The notes under the pieces are model-generated. The model was not told the DNA's origin. It ran no database searches and saw only the letters and a list, made by a program, of their open reading frames with translations. From Cervus elaphus (Eukaryota > Chordata > Mammalia > Artiodactyla > Cervidae): a stretch of DNA of 64,000 nt. A program made the translations under genes and the position numbers. Shown here piece by piece: positions 57,348 to 64,000 of the stretch (its first letter is position 1; the number at the start of each line of letters is the position of its first letter). The stretch covers positions 53,895,616-53,959,615 of the forward strand of contig NC_057848.1 of assembly GCF_910594005.1 (NCBI RefSeq), written 5' to 3'.

Positions 57348-57816
57348 TCACTTTACATTTATTTATTTTGATTTTTTAATTGGAGATAATTGCTTTACGA
57401 TGTTGTGTTGGTTTCTGCTATACAATAATGTGAATCAGTCATAGTATATATATTATTATAAGTGTATATCAATATCCCCTCCCTCCCACACCCCCCATCC
57501 TGCGTTCTAGGTCACCACAGAGTGCCAATCTGGGCTCCCTGTGTTATATAGCAGCTTCCCACTAGCTATCTATTTTGTACCTGGTAGTATATATGTCAGT
57601 GCTGCTAAAGAAGTTGTGGTATGTACAATATTCTATTGTACTATTCTAATATTCTAATATTACTCGGTGATAAAAAGAATGAATGTGAGTCAGTTGAACT
57701 GAGGTGGATGAACCTAGAGCCTCTTATAGAGAGTGAAGTAAGTCAGAAAGAGAAAAACAAATATCATATATTAATGCTTATATATGGAATCTAAAAAAAT
57801 GATCACTTTACATTTA
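57348..57816 (-). mobile_element. artiodactyl L1 3' end with 5' inversion
   Basis: Left part on the minus strand (57362 to about 57602): tail, 'gtgttggtttctgctataca', 'gttatatagcagcttcccac'. Right part on the plus strand (about 57603-57802): 'aagttgtggtatgtacaata', 'gagagtgaagtaagtcagaa', 'tatatggaatctaaaaaaat'. Exact 14-bp duplication tcactttacattta at 57348-57361 and 57803-57816. Confidence 0.94.
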
Positions 57817-57918
57817 ATACCAATGATATCCCTATATGGTAGATATTATGATCCACAATTTTAAAATGGAGAAATTGAGACACAGGAAAATTGAATAATT
57901 TGCCTAACATTCTGTAAA

Positions 57919-58130
57919 AGGGCTTCCTACCCTGGTGATTCACACGGTAAAGAATCTGCCTGCAATGCGGGAAACCCAGGTTCAATCCCTGGGTCAGGAA
58001 GACCCCCTGGAGAAGGGAATGGCAATTCACTCCAGTATTCTTGCCTGGAGAATTCCATGGACAGAGGAGCTTGGTGGGATACAATCAGTGGGATCACAAA
58101 GAGTTGGACAGAACTGAGTGACTACACATT
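57919..58130 (+). mobile_element. Bov-tA SINE
   Basis: Forward copy: 'gggcttcctaccctggtgat' (a few extra bases in the head), 'ggttcaatccctgggtcagg', tail 'gttggacagaactgagtgac'. Confidence 0.94.
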
Positions 58131-58185
58131 CACTTTCCATAAAAATGTTGAACCCTGCTCTGTTTGACTCTAAAACCAGTGCAAC

Positions 58186-58830
58186 TTAGATAACTTCATA
58201 TAGTTAATTCCCCCATGTTGGTTATGCTTATAAAGAAAAATGTTTTATTAAAGAACTATTAGGAATATCTTTTTATGAAAGTAAGACTCAAAGTCAGAGA
58301 AAGCAAAGAACAGTGAGCAGGGTTGAAATAATCATGAATGTCAACCTGAGGAAAAGTGGGACTTGAATCTTGAGGGGTGGATGAAGCTTGTGACACCAGC
58401 TAGGCAAGGGAGGGCATTCCAACAAGGGATAACAACATGGATAAAGGCACTGAGGAGAGTGGCATTGGCTGGAATGTCTGCAAAGAAGCCAAGAACGATG
58501 GGTATAACAGCCACCATCCAAGAAATGCAGTATGTCCTAATCTTCATGGTTTGAGAAATACATTCAGTTCCCTGAAATTTGGGGGCTAGGAGAAGTTACT
58601 GTCCTGGATACTAACAACTGAGGGTCTTTCTGGTAAAAGGAAATTGAACTGTTGATTTCTGGACTGTGTTATGAAATGGAGCAAGCCACCGATTGTCATC
58701 AGCTCCCTGCAGGGCCCTACTGGCACAACAGTGATAACTGGCGTAAAGACTCTGAGATAAGAACAAGAGAAGAAATGAGAGATGAGATAAGTAGGTTTTT
58801 TAAAAAAGACCCCAAATAGGTATCTTTCAT
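58186..58830. other. L2-like purine-rich sequence, no gene
   Basis: 'gggagggcattccaacaagg', 'aacatggataaaggcactga' near 58408-58452 resemble inverted L2. Otherwise unique. Confidence 0.4.
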
Positions 58831-58835
58831 AGATT

Positions 58836-59880
58836 AGCTTTTTTTTTTATTGAAAAAGTCATACAGACACAATACAAAAAGTTTCAAAGAGTGCACAAGA
58901 GTGTAACAATGAAAGTCAGTCTACTTCTGCAGATACAAACATATGTATTTATATATACTTTTGTTTAATCAATAAAGGAAGGCCACCATATACTTCACTG
59001 TGACCCTTACTTTTTCTTTAATTTCAATAACTTTGAAAATCAGTATATTTTAAATTGATGGAATATTTTTGCAGTATACGAATGTATACTAATTTATTTA
59101 TCTGATCCTGTAATAATGAGCATTTAGCTTGGTCCCAATTTTTCACTGGTACAAATAATGTTGCAATGAATGTGTATATGTATGCCTTTGCATACTTGTA
59201 CAGTATTTTTATAAAATAAATTTCTAAAATGAGAATTGCTGAGTCAAGGATAAAAGCACTTTTCATAATCATAGATATTGCAAAATTATGCTTTCCAAAC
59301 ATGTTGCATCAATTTATAATCCCACCTATAAGGTATGAAATGCTCATTTCTCTATCCTTACTGACACCAGGCATTATTTAGCTTTTAATATTTTCCAGTC
59401 TGATGGAGAGAAGTGATGTTTCACTATTTTTATTTATGCTGCTTTAATTATTAGTAAGGTTACACGTATTTTTCTGTGTTTATTGGCCATGTGTATTTAT
59501 TTTTCAGTGAATTGTGTATTTATGGCCTTTATTCATTTTTCTATTTATGCTTTTGCTCTTTTACCTATTGATTTGTAAAAGATCTTTACATATTAAATAA
59601 CAGTTCACTGTGGGTCAGATGTATTGAAGATGTTTTTCTAAAATTGTGTTTTGACTTTGTTTTTTGTATTTTCATGCAAGAAGTAAATTTAAAATGTGTG
59701 TAGTTAGATTTATCAAACTTTGTTTCATGGGTTTTGCATCTTGCTTAGAAATGCCTTTGCTTTTTTTTTAGAAATGCCTTTTCACTTTAAGATTGCATAT
59801 AATTTTTCCTTGTTTTTTCTCGGTACCTTTACACAATTGCCTCTTCCATTTGACTCCTTGGTAATTCAGGAAATTATTTG
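58836..59880 (-). repeat. old L1 3' region
   Basis: Inverted old L1: T-run near 58840, 'agcttggtcccaatttttca', 'gttgcaatgaatgtgtatat', 'tgagtcaaggataaaagc', 'tttataatcccacctataag', 'tttgtaaaagatctttacat'. Confidence 0.6.
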
Positions 59881-60740
59881 GGGGTAAGAAGTTGGGAAAT
59901 CTCTATTCTATGGCATTAATTTATCAAGAGTGGTGTTGCCAGATTTAGCAAATAAAAATACATGTCCAATTAAATTTGAATTTCAGGTAAATGATATATT
60001 TTAGTATACTCATATCTTAATTATTGCACAGGACATACTAATCCAAAGATTATTAGTTGCTTATCAGAAATTTAAAATGTTTGAGAGTCTTCTAATAGGC
60101 AATCCTAATCCAGAGAAAAATGAGGAGTAGCTTAAAATAAAAGAAAGTTGTGTAGATTGATGAATTAACACTTTCTGGTCAGTGGGAAGTCCTTAATATA
60201 GGCATTTAGATATTGGTTCTAGCAGAGCAATTACAATTCTAGGGTGTGAATTAAATGAGCTTGTTTTGTCTTCTGGGCTTTGGCTTGAAAAATGGAACTT
60301 CTTAAATAAAATGCAAGGGGCTCAGTGGATTTGAAAGGGGTATTTTTGGCTTTCCAACTCTTCTTTAAAAGAAAAATCAGTTTAATAGAAATTGAAAAAC
60401 AATATTCTTGTATATTTGTGTCACACTATGACAATTTTGATATATAGTCTTTCTTTTAAGATTAGCGTCTCAAGTTCAAATTATTGGTAAAGTTCCCAAA
60501 TTGATTTTATCATTTAGACCTGGTAGGGAAATATCATGTTTATTAATCACCTTAGATAATAAATCTAAGTGAAATTCTTTGTGATTGATTAAGTCTTTTA
60601 TTTTTTAAGTGGCCAAGTGAATTGAATCTGAAATTTGAAATATCTAATTCATGAACATTTGCTTACATAGTTCTTTACTAAAAATTTACTTTTGGAAGAA
60701 GCTCCTGTTCTTGCTTCTATGGTATGTTAAGAAAAGCACT
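59881..60740. other. no gene seen
   Basis: AT-rich unique sequence. Confidence 0.4.
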
Positions 60741-60745
60741 GAGTG

Positions 60746-60770
60746 CTTACTTGATAGCTCAGTGGTTAAC
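60746..60770 (+). mobile_element. 5' head of split tRNA-derived SINE
   Basis: 'cttgatagctcagtggttaa' resembles the A-box head of a CHR/Bov-tA type SINE and then breaks directly into L1 coding sequence. The rest of such a SINE is at 62352. Confidence 0.6.
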
Positions 60771-62351
60771 ACTTTCTAACACCATACACAAAAATAAACT
60801 CAAAATGGATTAAAGATCTAAATGTAAGACCAGAAACTATGAAACTCCTAGAGGAGAAGATAGGCAAAACACTCTCCGACACAAATCACAGCAGGATCCT
60901 CTATGACCCACCTCCCAGAATATTGGAAATAAAAGCAAAAATAAACAAATGGGACCTAATGAAACTTAAAAGCTTTTGCACAACAAAGGAAACTATAAGC
61001 AAGGTGAAAAGACAGGCTTCAGAATGGGAGAAAATAATAGCAAATGAAGAAAAAAGGATTAATCTCAAAAATATACCAGCAACTCCTGCAGCTCAATTTC
61101 AGAAAAATAAATGACCCAATCAAAAAATGGGCCAAAGAACTAAACAGACATTTCTTCAAAGAAGACATACAGATGGCTAACAAACACATGAAAAGATGCT
61201 CAACATCACTCATTATCAGAGAAATGCAAATCAAAACCACAATGAGGTACCATTAAACGCCAGTCAGAATGGCTGCTATCCAAAAGTCTACAAGCAATAA
61301 ATGCTGGAGAGGGTGTGGAGAAAAGGGAACCCTCTTACACTGTTGGTGGGAATGCAAACTAGTACAGCCGCTATGGAGAACAGTGTGGAGAGTCCTTAAA
61401 AAACTTGAAATAGAACTGCCATATGACCCAGCAATCCCACTGCTGGGCATACACACTGAGGAAACCAGATCTGAAAGAGACACGTGCACCCCAATGTTCA
61501 TCGCAGCACTGTTTATAATAGCCAGGACATGGAAGCAACCTAGATGCCCATCAGCAGATGAATGGATAAGGAAGCTGTGGTACATATACACCATGGAATA
61601 TTACTCAGCCATTAAAAAGAATTCATTTGAATCAGTTCTAATGAGGTGGATGAAGCTGGAGCCCATTATACAGAGTGAAGTAAGCCAGAAAGATAAACAC
61701 CAATACAGTATACTAACGCATATATACGGAATTTAAAAAGATGGTAACAATAACCCTATATACAAAACAGAAAAAGAGACACAGATGTACAGAACAGACT
61801 TTTAGACTCTGTGGGAGAAGGCAAGGGTGGGATGTTCAGAGAGAACAGCATTGAAACAAGTATACTATCAAGGGTGAAACAGATCACCAGCCCAAGTTGG
61901 ATGCATGAGACAAGTGCTCGGGCCTGGTGCACTGGGAAGACCCAGAGGGATGGGATGGGGAGGGAGGTGGGAGGGGGGATTGGGATGGGGAACACATGTA
62001 AATCCATGGCTGATTCATGTCAATGTATGGCAAAAACCACTACAATATTGTAAAGTTATTAGCCTCCAATGAATAAAAATAAATGGAAAAAGAAAAAAAA
62101 AGATAATAAACAAACAAAAAATAAAGTATAAGAAAAAGCAAGATAACACAACAGTAAATATTAATCTAGCTAAATCATTTAGTACTCATTACACTTGAAG
62201 TTCATTTAATAAAATAAATAATAATTGGGACTAAGCTCTTCTCTCAAGTCTAGAGACTTACACATTTGCCACATTAGACTTCTGTTTTCATCCTCAGCAT
62301 CCATTTTAAGTGCAAATAAAATCTAAATTTTTACTTATAAAAAAAAAAAAA
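60771..62351 (+). mobile_element. L1_BT-type LINE, 5'-truncated, with probable 3' transduction
   Basis: The L1 begins with HFLTPYTKINSKWIKDLNVR of ORF2 (60771) and runs through the C-terminal region (MAAIQKSTSNKCWRGCGEKGTL at 61269 on) and 3' UTR to the A-rich end at about 62085-62130. About 210 bp of other sequence follows, ending with AATAAA (62315-62320) and a run of about 14 A (62338-62351). A frameshift near 61045 breaks ORF2. Confidence 0.85.
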
Positions 62352-62608
62352 AGAATCCGTCTACCAATTCAGGGGACACAGATTTGATCCCTAGTCGGGG
62401 AAGATCCCAGTGCAATGGGGCAACTATGCCAGTGTATCACAACTACTGAAGCCAATGCACCTAGAGTCCATGCTCTGCAACAAGAGAAGCCACCACAATG
62501 AGAAGCCCAAGAAACACAACTAGAGAATAGCCCTTGCTTCCTGCAACTAGAGAAAGTCCACACACAACAATGAAGACCCAGCACGGCCAAATAAATGGAT
62601 GAATGAAT
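62352..62608 (+). mobile_element. CHR-type SINE, body without its 5' head
   Basis: Starts abruptly at 'agaatccgtctaccaattca' right after the A-run, then 'gatttgatccctagtcgggg', 'cacaactactgaagccaatg', 'gcaacaagagaagccaccac', 'aacaatgaagacccagcacg'. The missing first 25 bp are found at 60746. Confidence 0.88.
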
Positions 62609-62639
62609 CTTATGTGTATGTACGTATATAAAGCATTCA

Positions 62640-62795
62640 GTATAGAGTTAGAGGACATGGATTAAAGTCCCAGATCTGCCTTTTGGTAGCTTTGTGTCTG
62701 TGCTTAACATCTTTGATCGACCTGTTTCCTCTTCTATAAAATGGGCATAGTAATCACAATTTCGTAGCAATTGAGAATGAATTGAGATGCAAAGG
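62640..62795 (+). repeat. MIR SINE
   Basis: Forward MIR: 'aaagtcccagatctgccttt', 'gacctgtttcctcttctata', 'aaaatgggcatagtaatcac'. Confidence 0.75.
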
Positions 62796-62799
62796 CAAA

Positions 62800-62819
62800 G
62801 TGCACTGTGCACAGTGCAC
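62800..62819. repeat. 20-bp perfect palindrome
   Basis: gtgcactgtgcacagtgcac reads the same on both strands. Outer 9-bp arms gcaaagtgc (62795-62803) and gcactttgc (62827-62835) extend a possible hairpin. Confidence 0.97.
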
Positions 62820-62837
62820 AGGCATGGCACTTTGCTC

Positions 62838-64000
62838 TTGTTGTTGTTCAGTCCCTAAGTTGTGTCTATCTGCACACAACTATCTGCAAACCCGTGGACT
62901 GCAGCAAGTTAGGCTTCCCTGTCCTTCACTATCTCCCGGAGTTTGTCCAAATTCATGTCCATTGAGTCGGTGATGCCATCCAACCATCTCATCCTCTATC
63001 ATCCCCCTTCTCCTCCGGCCTTCAGTCTTTCCCAGCATCAGGGTCTTTTCCAATGATTTGGCTCTACACATCAGGTGGCCAAAGTATTAGAGCTTTAGCT
63101 TCTGCATCAGTCCTTCCAGTGAATATTCAGGATTGATTTCTTTAAGATTGACTGGTCTGATCTCCTTGCAGTCCAAGGGACTCTCAAGAGTCTTCTCCAA
63201 CACCACAGTTCAAAAGCATCAATTCTTCAGTGTTCAGCTTTCTTTATGTTCCAACTCTCACATCTATACATGACTACTGGGACAAACATAGCTTTGGCTA
63301 TATGGATCTTTGTTGGCAAAGTGATGTCTGTGCTTTTGAATACACTGTCCAGGTTTGTCATAGCTTTTCTTCCAAGGAGCAAGTGTCTTAATTTTGTGGC
63401 TGAAGTCACTGTTCATGGTGATTTTGGAGCCCAAGAAAATAAAGTTTGTCACTGTTTCTATTGTTTCCCCATCTATTTACCACAAAGTGATGGGACCAGT
63501 TGCCATTATCTTAGTGTTTGAATGTTGAGTTTCATGCCAGCTTTCTCGCTCTCCTTTTGCACCCTAATCTAGAGGTTCTTTAGTACCTTTTTGCTTTCTG
63601 TCTTTAGAGTGGTATCATCTGCAACTCTGAGTTTGTTGATATTTTTCCCAGCAATCTTGATTCTAGCTTGTGTTTCATCCAGCCTGCCATTTCCTATGAT
63701 GTAATCTCCATACGGACTTCCCAGGTGGTGCTAGAGGTAAAGAACCCACTTGCCAATGCAGGAGACATAAAGAGATGTGGGTTGCATTCCTGGGTTGGGA
63801 AGATCCCCTGAAGGAGGGCAGGGCAGCCCACTCCAGTATTCTTGCCTGGATAACTCCATGAACACAGGAGCCTGGTGGGCTAAAGTCCATAGGGTCGCAA
63901 AGAGTCAGACACAACCGAAGTGACTTAGCATGCATGCACTCTGCATAGAAGTTAAAAAAACAGGGTGATAATATGCAGCCTTGATGTACTCTTTTCTCAA
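62838..64000 (-). mobile_element. BovB LINE, old, runs off the window
   Basis: Inverted BovB, more diverged than the others: 3' end at 'gttgttgttcagtccctaag', C-terminal domain, then GSKITMN.. and RT region up to 63712, continuing after an inserted SINE at 63939-64000 ('gaagttaaaaaaacagggtg'). Frames are broken by several indels. Confidence 0.92.
63713..63937 (+). mobile_element. Bov-tA SINE inside BovB
   Basis: Complete forward copy ('cggacttcccaggtggtgct' to 'gtgacttagcatgcatgc') inserted in the BovB. Flanks atctccata and ctctgcata (two mismatches) fit an aged target duplication. Confidence 0.95.

Larger units (their letters stand above)
57305..58185 (-). repeat. MIR SINE, reverse, split twice
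   Basis: Pieces at 57305-57361 ('gtactaagtatggtgcaagt'), 57817-57919 ('atccacaattttaaaatgga', 'gagaaattgagacacaggaa') and 58131-58185 form an inverted MIR. An L1 and a Bov-tA are inserted between them. Confidence 0.65.

Noticed and set aside
3837..63937. tRNA genes at the heads of Bov-tA and CHR elements
   Set aside because: They are tRNA-Glu-derived SINE heads; they cannot fold as full tRNAs and are followed by SINE bodies.
1..64000. An undescribed multi-gene system
   Set aside because: Apart from two olfactory receptor loci the window contains retrotransposons, old repeats and unique non-coding DNA; no gene cluster with a coherent unknown function is visible.

Overview
This is a window of ruminant (Bovidae-type) nuclear DNA. 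The diagnosis rests on repeats: many tRNA-Glu-derived Bov-tA/Bov-A2 SINEs, several copies of the RTE-type LINE BovB, CHR-type SINEs shared by ruminants and whales, and 3' ends of the ruminant L1 family (L1_BT type). Older mammalian repeats (MIR, L2, L1M, MER5A, a Tigger-like element, an MLT1 LTR) form the background. Nothing bacterial, viral or plasmid-like is present.

Only two host gene loci can be supported, both single-coding-exon olfactory receptors on the minus strand. At 7.66-8.60 kb is a receptor pseudogene with two frameshifts, a stop codon and a tetranucleotide microsatellite in the TM3 region. At 30.63-31.60 kb is an intact 320-residue class II receptor with all family motifs. Each has a splice acceptor a few bases upstream of its ATG, the usual layout of a 5' UTR intron followed by one coding exon. 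The window therefore looks like the thin edge of, or a gap in, an olfactory receptor cluster.

Layout: 0-7 kb, mostly unique sequence with MIR/L2 and two SINEs; 7.7-8.6 kb, receptor pseudogene; 9-10.7 kb, L2/MIR; 10.7-15.1 kb, two BovB copies in opposite orientation, the first with an inverted 5' end; 15-19 kb, unique plus L2/MIR; 19.3-26 kb, two old minus-strand L1s full of younger insertions; 26-30.6 kb, unique, L2, MIR and SINEs; 30.6-31.6 kb, intact receptor; 31.7-38 kb, MIR-rich; 38.1-39.0 kb, young L1; 39.7-46 kb, a nested stack of L1s; 46.6-51.2 kb, SINEs and four BovB copies; 51-57 kb, L2, MLT1, MIR, mostly unique; 57-58.1 kb, (TA)n, an inverted L1 and a SINE; 58.8-59.9 kb, old L1; 60.7-62.6 kb, a SINE split by an L1 that seems to carry a 3' transduction; 62.8-64 kb, a BovB running off the window.

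I found no undescribed multi-gene system. What is worth a second look is insertion biology: three 5'-inverted (twin-primed) LINE insertions, of which the two L1s have exact target-site duplications and the BovB a likely one; a probable L1 3' transduction inside a SINE; an orphan poly(A) insertion with a 15-bp duplication; a BovB inverted pair sharing a derived haplotype; and a set of co-oriented SINEs carrying CTCF-like cores. No genes act together in an operon sense. Repeat boundaries were judged by eye and are usually good to 5-20 bp where a duplication was found, and to 50-150 bp for ancient repeats.
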